A stretch of DNA of 64,000 nucleotides from Bariatricus massiliensis. GTDB lineage: Bacteria; Bacillota; Clostridia; Lachnospirales; Lachnospiraceae. The number at the start of each line of letters is the position of its first letter. Position 1 is the stretch's first letter. Below the pieces are notes generated by a model that made no database searches, was not told where the DNA came from, and saw only the letters and a list, made by a program, of their open reading frames with translations. The stretch is from NCBI RefSeq assembly GCF_900086725.1, contig NZ_LT574837.1:522938-586937 (forward strand). Reading direction: 5' to 3'. This document shows, one piece after another, positions 8,140 to 16,594 of this stretch. Made by a program: the position numbers and the translations under genes.

Positions 8140-9873
8140 TTAAAGCAAGGTGTCTACAAGGGCCAGAACTTCCTCTCCTAACTTCGCTGATTTTTCGTCT
8201 GCATCGTTGAGGGAATTACCTTTTATTCCGTAATAGAACTTCACTTTCGGCTCAGTTCCTGACGGTCTCACGCATACCCATGCGTCGTCATTCAATTCAT
8301 AGTATAGGACATTGGACTTCGGAAGACCTGTCCCTTTCACAGAGCCATCTGTCATATCTTTGACAGTCTCAGCCTGATAGTCTCTTGCCTTTAATACTTT
8401 ATATTCGCCAATCTGTGTGGGCGGATTCTCACGCAGAGACTGGAGGATACTCTGAATCTTCTCCAGACCTTCGATTCCCTTCATGGTCATTGACTGAATA
8501 TCATCTTTGTAATAGCCATACTTGTCATAGATTGATAGCATAGCATCCCAGAGCGTCATGCCTTTGGTCTTATAATATGCCGCAGCTTCACACAGCGCCA
8601 TGGTAGCTACAATCGCATCTTTATCTCTGGCATGTGTTCCTATCAGACAACCATAGCTTTCCTCAAAACCAAATAAGTATTCACCCTTACCACTTGTCTC
8701 AAATCCAAGAATCTGCTGTCCGATATATTTGAAACCTGTAAGAACTTCTATCAATCCGATATCATAACCTTTGGCAATGGCATCCGCAAGGTTAGAGGTT
8801 ACGATTGTCTTAATCAAATATCCGTCCTCGGGCAGGCCTTTCAGCTCTTTTCTCTGTCCAATCTCATAATCTGCGAGCAGGCATCCTGACATATTGCCTG
8901 TCAATGTATGGTACTCTCCGTTCTTGTCCTTCACGCGGACGCCGAGACGGTCTGCGTCCGGATCTGTGGCCAGCACTAAATCCGCGTCGATTTCCTTTGC
9001 CAACTTAAGTCCCAGCTCAAAAGCCTCGTCGGCCTCCGGATTTGGGTAGGAGACGGTAGGGAATTCTCCGTCGGGAAGCTCTTGCTCTTTCACAACATAG
9101 ACATTCTCAAATCCCAGCTCCTTTAATACACGTCTGGCAGGTATGTTTCCGGTTCCGTGGAGCGGGCTGTAGACAATCTTTAACTCCTTCTGTACCGCGT
9201 CGATAGCGTCCTGATGAATGACCTGTTCTTTTAATTTTGCGATATAAGCGTCGTCAATGGCTTTCCCAATCACCTCATACAGACCGGCGTCCTTGGCCTC
9301 CTCTTTCACCATCGTCTTCATTGCAGTATAATCCGTCGCCGCCAGCACTTCATCCATGATTCCTTTGTCGTGGGGCGGGGTAATCTGAGCGCCGTCCTCC
9401 CAGTATACCTTATACCCATTGTACTCCGGCGGATTGTGGCTGGCCGTAATGTTGATACCAGCGATGCAGTTCAGCTCTCTGACCGCAAAGGACAACTCCG
9501 GCGTCGGACGAAGAGACTCGAATACATATGCTTTGATTCCGTTGGCAGCCAAGCATAATGCGGCTTCCTCGGCAAACTCCGGGGACATGCGGCGTGAATC
9601 ATAAGCAATGGCAACCCCCCGCTCTTTTGCCCCGTTCTTGATAATATAATTTGCAAGACCCTGTGACGCTTTTCTTACAGTATAAATATTCATACGGTTG
9701 GTTCCGGCCCCGATAATGCCCCTCAGGCCCGCCGTACCGAACTCTAAATCTTTGTAGAATCTTTCCTTGATTTCTTTGTCATCCCCGGCAATCCCTTCTA
9801 ATTCTGCCCTTGTCTCTGCGTCAAAGTAGGAATTAGAACGCCAATCATCGTATTTTTTCAAATAATCTTCCAT
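8140..9873 (-). CDS. pgcA: Alpha-phosphoglucomutase / phosphomannomutase
   Basis: This enzyme interconverts glucose-1-phosphate and glucose-6-phosphate through a phosphoserine, feeding glycogen and cell-envelope sugar synthesis. In 577 residues it has the active-site loop TASHNPPEYNG (phosphoserine about residue 145), the metal loop TDPDADRLG, the sugar-binding FEESYG and the phosphate-binding RPSGTEPK near the C-terminus. All catalytic parts are present and the length matches Bacillus PgcA. GGAGGT precedes the ATG. It stands apart from its neighbours. Confidence 0.93.
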   Translation of the reverse strand: MEDYLKKYDDWRSNSYFDAETRAELEGIAGDDKEIKERFYKDLEFGTAGLRGIIGAGTNRMNIYTVRKASQGLANYIIKNGAKERGVAIAYDSRRMSPEFAEEAALCLAANGIKAYVFESLRPTPELSFAVRELNCIAGINITASHNPPEYNGYKVYWEDGAQITPPHDKGIMDEVLAATDYTAMKTMVKEEAKDAGLYEVIGKAIDDAYIAKLKEQVIHQDAIDAVQKELKIVYSPLHGTGNIPARRVLKELGFENVYVVKEQELPDGEFPTVSYPNPEADEAFELGLKLAKEIDADLVLATDPDADRLGVRVKDKNGEYHTLTGNMSGCLLADYEIGQRKELKGLPEDGYLIKTIVTSNLADAIAKGYDIGLIEVLTGFKYIGQQILGFETSGKGEYLFGFEESYGCLIGTHARDKDAIVATMALCEAAAYYKTKGMTLWDAMLSIYDKYGYYKDDIQSMTMKGIEGLEKIQSILQSLRENPPTQIGEYKVLKARDYQAETVKDMTDGSVKGTGLPKSNVLYYELNDDAWVCVRPSGTEPKVKFYYGIKGNSLNDADEKSAKLGEEVLALVDTLL

Positions 9874-9962
9874 ACCTTTGTACCTCCGTTATGTTTTGAG
9901 CCCGTTTTCCTTTGCAGGTATAATTCTGGTACTCGCTATATCCAACATTATACACCACCGCC

Positions 9963-10949
9963 CTATAAATGAAAAGCAAATATATTCGCTAAAAACTTCT
10001 TCTTTTCCTCCATCTGCATGATAGAAAGCTTAAGTTTTTCGACATTTTTTTCCGGAATCCATGCCTTGTTGGAATGGTAATAAGTGTTGGCAATTTTCCA
10101 GAACTTTTCCGGATAAGCGATCCGGAGCGCCAAATATTCCACCTGTTCTGCGGAAAGGGCGTTCACCGAACTGTATGCGTCCACCATCTTCGCCCCCAGA
10201 CGCTCATCAAAATGGTGTTTCTCCATAGTTTTCCTCAGAAAATAGTACAAGTCAGCCAGCTGTATATCCCGGTGCGCATGTTCGAAATTAGTCACTGCTG
10301 TACCCGACGCGCACACAAGGATATTATGATAGTTGTAGTCTCCATGAACCACTGTATTTTTATTCACAGCCTCTTCTAGAAGCCCCGCATACCCCGACTC
10401 TGCCTGCCTCTCAGACACGGCGAGCGCCTGATTGTACATAGAATCGAACGCGGTCAGGAAGGCAGATTCAAACACGCCTTTCACACTGCGTCTGCGCACA
10501 AATTCCCGGACTTTTCTCAGCTCCCGGTTGTGCCGCTTGTATTCCTCTGTCAAATTTTCCCTATCCCCGAATTCAAAGCCTTCCGGCACCATCATGACTC
10601 TGTGCAGCCGTGCCAGATGCCGCGCCGCCTCCAGAAGCTCACCTTCCCTCCGGACATCGCACTCTCTGCCGGCAAACCACCGCTTCACCACATAGACCGT
10701 ACCGTCGTCAGCCTGACTTAAATATTCACCTTCCCGGTTGGGAAGCGGTGTATCCACCAACTCAAACCCGCTTTTATTAAGCTGTTCATACAACCCCACC
10801 AGCACAGGAAGACGGCCTCGTGTCCCGTCGGCCTCCTTCAAAAGAAACAGCCCCTTATCTGTATCGCATAAAACAGCACCCCTTATGCGGCGGGTGCTGT
10901 AAACTTCCATCTGATATTGTTCCAACACACTGATTCCATAGTCCTTCAT
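9963..10949 (-). CDS. CotS-family spore coat protein (kinase-like fold)
   Basis: The 328-residue protein belongs to the CotS/aminoglycoside-phosphotransferase fold group found in spore coats. It has an N-lobe with FLLKEADG, a catalytic-loop motif HGDYNYHNIL, and TNFEHAHRDIQLADLYYFLRK where the metal-binding DFD of true kinases normally sits. The Asp of that motif is Asn here, so catalysis is doubtful and a structural coat role is likelier. CotS in Bacillus is an inner-coat protein made late in sporulation. AGGGGG precedes the ATG. No sigma-K promoter was resolved. Confidence 0.82.
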   Translation of the reverse strand: MKDYGISVLEQYQMEVYSTRRIRGAVLCDTDKGLFLLKEADGTRGRLPVLVGLYEQLNKSGFELVDTPLPNREGEYLSQADDGTVYVVKRWFAGRECDVRREGELLEAARHLARLHRVMMVPEGFEFGDRENLTEEYKRHNRELRKVREFVRRRSVKGVFESAFLTAFDSMYNQALAVSERQAESGYAGLLEEAVNKNTVVHGDYNYHNILVCASGTAVTNFEHAHRDIQLADLYYFLRKTMEKHHFDERLGAKMVDAYSSVNALSAEQVEYLALRIAYPEKFWKIANTYYHSNKAWIPEKNVEKLKLSIMQMEEKKKFLANIFAFHL

Positions 10950-11041
10950 GGCTTCCCCCTGTTACTGAAGATTTGATATATTCTTTCTAATGTATGCAGG
11001 TGGACATGCCAATCATGCACAAAAGATTGGGAAGCCTGAAG

Positions 11042-11063
11042 AGGGATTTCATAAGAAATCCCA
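11042..11063 (-). terminator. Hairpin just after a GGDEF gene
   Basis: GGGATTTC and GAAATCCC form an 8-bp stem with a four-base loop three bases beyond the stop codon on the minus strand. There is no clear T-run after it, so termination is only possible, not certain. Confidence 0.4.
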
Positions 11064-11065
11064 AA

Positions 11066-12985
11066 CTATAATAATGTATACTGTTTTATTATCCCTTTAC
11101 CACTGTTTTTTGCGTCATACAGCGCATAGTCTGCCGCTTTAAGAAGCGTCCCATATGACTTTAATGTTTCGTCGTACCACGCGACACCTGCTGAAATGGA
11201 AAGTGTCCCCCTTGTACCGTCAGGGAACAACAGCACTTCTTCCCGCAGGCTTATGTAAAATTCCTCCATCCTGTTCATAATCTCTGGTCTGGATTCATGG
11301 TGATGGAAAAAAATACAGAATTCATCGCCGGAACGTCTGGCCGCGATTCCTTTCGCACCGTTAAACACTTTCAGGAGCATAGCACATCTGCGCAGATACT
11401 CATCGCCAAAATCATGTCCATACTGGTCGTTAACGCCCTTAAAATTGTCCAAGTCCAGCATGACCATAGCAGCACAGCCAACATCACCGCTCTCCAGAAT
11501 ATTTTCCGCCTCACGCTTCAAGGTGTCTATATTGCACAAGCCGGTCAGAGAATCATAATCTCTCTCGTGCTGGATCTTCTTTTTATCAAGCACCTCTTCC
11601 GTCACATCGGTAACGACTCCATACTGTCCTCTAAGTTCTGATGCCATTTGAATCTTTACCCATCTCTTTCCAGATGCCGTCAGCTGGTATATCCCATCCT
11701 CACCTTCCAGAGGCCGTCCCATGACATTGTCGAGGGCTTTTGCAAATCTATCCTTATCCGCATATATCTCCTTCGCCTCTTCTGGGGTCCATCCCATAAT
11801 CTCACCAAGCTTTGCCGTCGCCATGACCTCCTGTTTATCGTTTTCAATCTCGAACACACCAATCTGCATATCCACGCCGTCAATTATTTTTGACACCTTA
11901 CCCGATGCCTCCAAAATCCCCTGTACCATTTGGTTGATGCCACTGCTGAGATTCTTAAATTCCGGGTTACTGTCAACTTTGACTACTGTGTTCAAATTTC
12001 CTTCCGTGATTCGTGTTATCTCCCCCATAATCTTATATATTCCGTCCACAATAACACGCTTCAGAAGAAGGTTGATCAATATGATCACCATCAGGCATGA
12101 AACAATTAAATATACTGATACCATCAGGCTCTGTCGGTTGCGCTCTTCATAAAGCACCTTTTCCTCTTTGCCGAGTCCCAGCATGATACCTTCATATTCT
12201 TTCAAGACATAGAACTTCTTGTTGTTTCCCTTCCCAAGAAATCTCCCATGTTCAAAATCATTCAGATTTTTCTCCGTAAATCCAAGAGCCTTCATGTCTT
12301 TTCCCTGCAGGGAATCATCCGAATGCGCCAGTATCTTCTTCGTCTCTTTGTCAATGGCAAACAGGGTCCCACCTGTGTCCATTGGAATCTTCGCAAGTAT
12401 ATAAGACAGCTCATTTCTTTTCTGTGCCTCCAGCATTCTGGTGGGGGCCATTCCGATTTGGACAATCCCTTTTTCGTCCTGCCTCGCAACGCCGATATAC
12501 TGGAAGACTTTCTGTTCGTATCCGTTCGGCCGTATCTCCTGCACAAGGCTTCCGTTGGGATCGTCCAGAATACTTAAAAATTCACTCGTCTGCTCCGTAC
12601 TGTGAAAATCCATTCCAAAATACAACGGGATATTGCCGGCAAACAAGATGCCGTTTTCATCAATCACATGAAGTTCGTCTACATTCAAAAGCTCTGTAAT
12701 CCGCTGAAGTTCTGTCTGGCTGTTTAAAACGTCTGGATTCTGCTCGATAATATATGCAAAAGCATAAGCACGGGTCAGGTAATCTTCACTCAAACTTTCT
12801 TTTAGGTTTTCCAGCTCAAGCGTATTATTATCAAGAGTCCTTGAAATCTGCTCAAGCTTCAGATTCGCATTTTTCACCATATCTGTCTCTGCATTTTTAC
12901 CTTGAAGCAGCCAATTCAAGCCAAAAATCAGTAAAAGCGCTGCCGCGACTACCATGGCAATGTACCGGACAATTATTTTCTGCAT
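11066..12985 (-). CDS. Membrane diguanylate cyclase: CACHE sensor, HAMP, PAS and GGDEF
   Basis: The protein has 639 residues. TM1 (about 7-27) is followed by an external region of about 255 residues that looks like a double-CACHE small-molecule sensor. TM2 (about 285-310), a HAMP linker, a PAS domain (about 365-460) and a C-terminal GGDEF domain come next. The signature reads SGDEF (552-556), a change tolerated in many active cyclases (GGDEF/SGDEF/AGDEF). No RxxD inhibitory site is seen five residues upstream. It is predicted to make c-di-GMP in response to an external ligand. It lies 25 bases downstream of cca and may be cotranscribed with it. Confidence 0.9.
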   Translation of the reverse strand: MQKIIVRYIAMVVAAALLLIFGLNWLLQGKNAETDMVKNANLKLEQISRTLDNNTLELENLKESLSEDYLTRAYAFAYIIEQNPDVLNSQTELQRITELLNVDELHVIDENGILFAGNIPLYFGMDFHSTEQTSEFLSILDDPNGSLVQEIRPNGYEQKVFQYIGVARQDEKGIVQIGMAPTRMLEAQKRNELSYILAKIPMDTGGTLFAIDKETKKILAHSDDSLQGKDMKALGFTEKNLNDFEHGRFLGKGNNKKFYVLKEYEGIMLGLGKEEKVLYEERNRQSLMVSVYLIVSCLMVIILINLLLKRVIVDGIYKIMGEITRITEGNLNTVVKVDSNPEFKNLSSGINQMVQGILEASGKVSKIIDGVDMQIGVFEIENDKQEVMATAKLGEIMGWTPEEAKEIYADKDRFAKALDNVMGRPLEGEDGIYQLTASGKRWVKIQMASELRGQYGVVTDVTEEVLDKKKIQHERDYDSLTGLCNIDTLKREAENILESGDVGCAAMVMLDLDNFKGVNDQYGHDFGDEYLRRCAMLLKVFNGAKGIAARRSGDEFCIFFHHHESRPEIMNRMEEFYISLREEVLLFPDGTRGTLSISAGVAWYDETLKSYGTLLKAADYALYDAKNSGKGIIKQYTLL

Positions 12986-13010
12986 CTAGCCGCCCCCTTA
13001 CATCCTGAAA

Positions 13011-14363
13011 TTACTGACAGGAATCTTCTCTCTCCATTATAAACTGTCGCAACTGTATCAGCAACTGCCCCTTCGTATTTTTCTCCGGTTCTTCTATGAC
13101 CTCCTCCAGAAGTTCATTCAAAAGTTCGCCTATCTGAGGCCCCGGCTGAACTCCCGCCTCAATCAAATCTTTCCCGTTGACAGCCAAATCCCGCAGGGAG
13201 ACACACTGGCCCTCTGACAATATCTTTCTGTAGACTCTTTCAATCTCGTCCAGATTCTTGATTTTTTCTTCTTTATGGTAATCGCTCTGCGCCGCCGTGT
13301 CTGCCCGTCTGACTTGTAAATACTTTGGAAAGAGCTCCGTTCCAATCCTGCACATGGCCCTTCTCACACATTTGGCTTCCGCTGGCATCCGGTAATCATG
13401 GTAGCGCACAAGTTTTGTCACCTTATGGAGTGTATCGTTATCAAACTTCAGCCTTTTCATAACAACTCTTGCCAACTCCTCACTGACGGCCGCGTGTCCC
13501 TTGAAATGTGCCCTTCCATTCTCGTCTGTCGTCTTCTTCTGAGGCTTGCCCATATCATGAAAAAGCATAGTGAGCCGCAGGACCTTATCTGCCGGCACAT
13601 GCATGAGCGCCTGCTCCGTATGTTCTCCCACATTATAGCAGTGATGGGGCGTCTCCTGCTCCGTAATTTCCATCCTGTCAAATTCCGGGAGAATTACACG
13701 TGTAATGCCCAGACGGTAAGCATCTCCTATCTTCTCAGGATGAGGGGATGTGAGCAGTTTGACTAATTCCGCCTGAATCCGCTCCGCACTGATATATTGT
13801 AGGTTTTCCACAAGGCATCGTATAGCCTCTTCTGTTTCTTCTTCAATGGCAAATCCCAGCTGTGCAGAAAATCGTACCGCCCTCAGTATACGCAGCGCAT
13901 CTTCCGCAAAACGCTCCCGAGGATTGCCCACACAACGAATGACTTTCTTGCTTAAATCCTCAGCTCCTCCAAATAGATCGACCAGTCCGTCATGATTGTT
14001 GTACGCCATGGCATTGATCGTAAAATCCCTGCGTTTCAAATCCTCTTTCAAACTGCGGGTGAATGTCACTTCCGACGGGTGGCGGTTGTCTTCATATTTG
14101 CCGTCTATCCGGTAGGTAGTCACCTCAAAGCCCTCTTTCTCCAAAAGAACCGTGACCGTGCCATGTTCTATTCCCGTGTCAAAGGTTCGGGCAAACAATG
14201 CCTTCGTCTCCACAGGGGACGCGCTGGTAGTGATGTCCCAGTCCTCCGGCGTTCTCCCCAGCAGCGAATCACGCACACAACCTCCCACTGCGTAAGCCTC
14301 GTACCCACTTTTCTGTAATGTTGTTATGATTTGATCCACCTTATCCGGCAGTATGATTTTCAT
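13011..14363 (-). CDS. cca: CCA tRNA nucleotidyltransferase with HD domain
   Basis: This enzyme adds or repairs the 3' CCA of tRNAs. The 450 residues have the nucleotidyltransferase head GGCVRDSLLGR (27-37) with EDWD carboxylates (41 and 43), RRDFTINAMAYN, the tRNA-binding neck, and an HD hydrolase domain (LFHDMGK). The start at 14363 is preferred because AGAGGAG lies just upstream. The ATG at 14378 would include that site in the coding region. proS lies upstream, so two tRNA-maturation/charging genes are neighbours. Confidence 0.94.
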   Translation of the reverse strand: MKIILPDKVDQIITTLQKSGYEAYAVGGCVRDSLLGRTPEDWDITTSASPVETKALFARTFDTGIEHGTVTVLLEKEGFEVTTYRIDGKYEDNRHPSEVTFTRSLKEDLKRRDFTINAMAYNNHDGLVDLFGGAEDLSKKVIRCVGNPRERFAEDALRILRAVRFSAQLGFAIEEETEEAIRCLVENLQYISAERIQAELVKLLTSPHPEKIGDAYRLGITRVILPEFDRMEITEQETPHHCYNVGEHTEQALMHVPADKVLRLTMLFHDMGKPQKKTTDENGRAHFKGHAAVSEELARVVMKRLKFDNDTLHKVTKLVRYHDYRMPAEAKCVRRAMCRIGTELFPKYLQVRRADTAAQSDYHKEEKIKNLDEIERVYRKILSEGQCVSLRDLAVNGKDLIEAGVQPGPQIGELLNELLEEVIEEPEKNTKGQLLIQLRQFIMEREDSCQ

Positions 14364-14395
14364 AGCGGCTCCTCTCATCTATAAACTGGCATTTG

Positions 14396-14426
14396 GAAAA
14401 CGACTGCCGTCTATTGCCGGCAGCCG
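14396..14426 (-). terminator. Probable terminator of proS
   Basis: After the proS stop the minus strand folds CTGCCG with CGGCAG and continues TCGTTTTCC. The stem is short but GC-rich. It would partly separate proS from cca. Confidence 0.5.
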
Positions 14427-14439
14427 CTTATTTTTAAAC

Positions 14440-15882
14440 TTAATAGGATTTTCCAAAGTAAACCATATGTTTTGCAGGTTTACCACAGTAAATACATGTA
14501 TCTCCAATCGCTTCCTCACCCTTGCAGATACATCTACTGGACGCTCCGCCCGTCTCGAACTTAATCTCGTCTTCACACTCTTCGCTTCCACACCACATGG
14601 CTTTGATAAATCCACGGTTATCGTTGAACTTCTCTTTCATCTCGTCAAGTGTTAGCGCGGTATCAATGTGAGAATCCAAGAAATCCTTAGCACGGTTATA
14701 CATATCGCTCTGGATTGTCTCCAGAATCTCGCCCAGCTTCACGTCGATCTCATCAAGTGATACAATAATCTTCTCCCTTGTATCCCGGCGCACCACAACG
14801 ACTTGATTATTTTCAATGTCTTTTGGCCCGATTTCAATTCTGGTCGGAATGCCAAGCATCTCCTGCTCACTGAACTTCCATCCCGGGCTCTTCTCGGAAT
14901 CGTCTATCTTTACGCTGTATCCAGCTTTCACAAGTGTCTGCACAAGCTCATTTGCCTTATCCAGTACCCCTTCTTTATGCTGCGCTATCGGAATGACTCT
15001 TGTCTGAACCGGCGCGATTCTAGGAGGCAGTACCAGACCGCTGTCATCGCCGTGAACCATAATGATGGCGCCGATGATACGGGTGGAAAGTCCCCAGGAT
15101 GTCTCATACACGCTGTGAAGCTCATTGTTCTTATCCAGATATTTGATATCGAACGCATCCGGGAAAGCATTTCCAAAGAAATGGCTCGTGGCGGACTGCA
15201 GCGCTTTTCCGTCATGCATCAGTGCCTCCACCGTATAGGTATCCTGCGCTCCCGCAAACTTTTCGCTCTCCGTCTTCGGTCCTGACACAAAAGGAATGGC
15301 CAGAGAGTCCCGGATAAAGTCCTGATATACTTTCAGCATAGTAAGTGTACGCTCTTCTGCCTCCTCGTAAGTTGCGTGGATGGTATGGCCTTCCTGCCAT
15401 AGGAATTCTCTGGAGCGGAGGAATGGTCTTGTAGTCTTTTCCCAGCGCAGTACGGAATTCCACTGGTTCCAAACTTTCGGCAGGTCACGATATGACTGTA
15501 CCGTCCGCGCCCACAAATCGCAGAACAAAGTCTCTGAGGTAGGACGTATACACATCTTTTCCTGTAAACGCTCCATCCCGCCCTTTGTTACCCACGCTAC
15601 TTCCGGCGCAAAACCATCGATATGGTCGCTCTCTTTCTGGAGCAGACTCTCCGGAATCAAGATCGGAAGATAGACATTCTCCACACCTGTTTCCTTGAAT
15701 CGTTTATCCAAGTCCGCCTGTACCTTCTCCCATATAGCATATCCATTGGGAAGATAATTCAGACATCCCTTTACACTTGAATAATCACAGAGCTTTGCTT
15801 CTCTTACGACGTCAGTGTACCACTGCGCAAAATCTTCATCACGGGAAGTGATAGATTCCACAAATTTCTTTTCCTTTGCCAT
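14440..15882 (-). CDS. proS: Prolyl-tRNA synthetase, archaeal/eukaryal-type short form
   Basis: ProRS charges tRNA(Pro) with proline. The 480-residue protein lacks the editing insertion of the long bacterial type and ends with a zinc-binding-like tail (CGSEEC, CICKG, CIYCGKPA) and a C-terminal Tyr, as in the archaeal-type enzymes common in clostridia. Class II motifs are visible (PTSET, RWEKTTRPFLRSREFLWQEG). The open frame extends 22 codons upstream into the tandem repeat. The ATG at 15882 has AAAGGAGA and begins the conserved MAKEKKFVESITSRDEDF region. It is controlled by a T-box more than 370 bp upstream, with a repeat array between. Confidence 0.95.
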   Translation of the reverse strand: MAKEKKFVESITSRDEDFAQWYTDVVREAKLCDYSSVKGCLNYLPNGYAIWEKVQADLDKRFKETGVENVYLPILIPESLLQKESDHIDGFAPEVAWVTKGGMERLQEKMCIRPTSETLFCDLWARTVQSYRDLPKVWNQWNSVLRWEKTTRPFLRSREFLWQEGHTIHATYEEAEERTLTMLKVYQDFIRDSLAIPFVSGPKTESEKFAGAQDTYTVEALMHDGKALQSATSHFFGNAFPDAFDIKYLDKNNELHSVYETSWGLSTRIIGAIIMVHGDDSGLVLPPRIAPVQTRVIPIAQHKEGVLDKANELVQTLVKAGYSVKIDDSEKSPGWKFSEQEMLGIPTRIEIGPKDIENNQVVVVRRDTREKIIVSLDEIDVKLGEILETIQSDMYNRAKDFLDSHIDTALTLDEMKEKFNDNRGFIKAMWCGSEECEDEIKFETGGASSRCICKGEEAIGDTCIYCGKPAKHMVYFGKSY

Positions 15883-15899
15883 GTTAGATTCTCCTTTTC

Positions 15900-16252
15900 T
15901 ACTCGGTCGTGGGCTGCCTGCCCATACTACGGGCGAGACAGTGCTCATTGTGCTAGCACATTCCCTCTGTCTCTCCCGTAGTGCGCGCTGTTTTTACGGA
16001 TTGCGCACCTCGTCTCCGCTTCGCTTCTACTCGGTCGTGGGCTGCCTGCCCATACTACGGGCGAGACAGTGCTCATTGTGCTAGCACATTCCCTCTGTCT
16101 CTCCCTGTGCACGCTGCTTTTACGGATTGCGCACCTCGTCTCCGCTTCGCTTCTACTCGGTCGTGGGCTGCCTGCCCATACTACGGGCGAGACAGCGCTC
16201 ATTGTGCTAGCACATTCCCTCTGTCTCTCCCGTAGTGCGCGCAATCCTTGCC
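15900..16252 (-). repeat. Tandem array 2: 126-128-bp hairpin-rich repeat in the proS leader
   Basis: TACTCGGTCGTGGGCTGCC begins at 15900, 16028 and 16154, giving periods of 128 and 126 bp and nearly three copies. Each copy has TGGGC/GCCCA with a five-base loop and a long stem ACTACGGG-GAGACAG paired with CTGTCTC-CCCGTAGT around GTGCT/AGCAC. The right end CCCGTAGTGCGCGCAATCC equals that of array 1. The array fills the DNA between the T-box terminator and the proS ribosome site, so it is transcribed in the 5' leader whenever the T-box reads through. The changing period rules out coding function. Confidence 0.95.
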
Positions 16253-16261
16253 TGCACGCAA

Positions 16262-16500
16262 AATACGCCGGTCTTATTGTCCCTTGTTAGGGACCGGTAA
16301 GACCGGCGGTACCACCCTGATTAACTGTGTAACAGTTCTCTTCATTCTCCGTTAACGCCGGATACGCCGTATTTTCATACGGAGGCTCCAAGGCAGGTTC
16401 TATACTTTCCGTGTAGTCTTCTCTCACCGGTAAAGACTTCTCTGTATCACTTCCCGCTATATACTATTCCTCTTCACAGCCAAATATTTGATTACAATCT
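16262..16500 (-). promoter_or_regulatory. T-box leader for proline tRNA, controlling proS
   Basis: The minus strand carries the T-box core AGGGTGGTACCGC (about 16307-16319), which pairs with the NCCA end of uncharged tRNA. It runs directly into a terminator stem, CGCCGGTCTTA paired with TAAGACCGGCG (16266-16308), followed by TATTTT. A candidate specifier triplet CCT (proline; 16395-16397) sits in the context GAA-CCT-G, parallel to GAA-TGG-A in the Trp T-box of this window. When tRNA(Pro) is uncharged, the antiterminator forms and proS is expressed. The stem I boundaries are approximate. Confidence 0.92.
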
Positions 16501-16545
16501 GTCTTTGCACGATAGTTATATGCCGACAGTTGTGAATTACTAGAA

Positions 16546-16574
16546 ATTCTAATAAAATTTTCTCTGTTTGTCAA
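16546..16574 (-). promoter_or_regulatory. Promoter of the proS T-box transcript
   Basis: TTGACA (16569-16574), a 17-base spacer and TAGAAT (16546-16551) on the minus strand precede the T-box. With the T-box and array 2 this accounts for the whole 712-bp gap at 15883-16594. Confidence 0.82.
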
Positions 16575-16594
16575 CCCCGTATTCTGAGGTTAAT

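Noticed and set aside
14379..15948. Longer N-termini for proS and cca
   Set aside because: The extra codons come from the repeat array or the ribosome site, and the shorter starts have good Shine-Dalgarno sequences and family-like N-termini.
15945..16290. Repetitive open frames on both strands in array 2
   Set aside because: Periods of 128 and 126 bp change frame between copies, and the region is the leader of proS.
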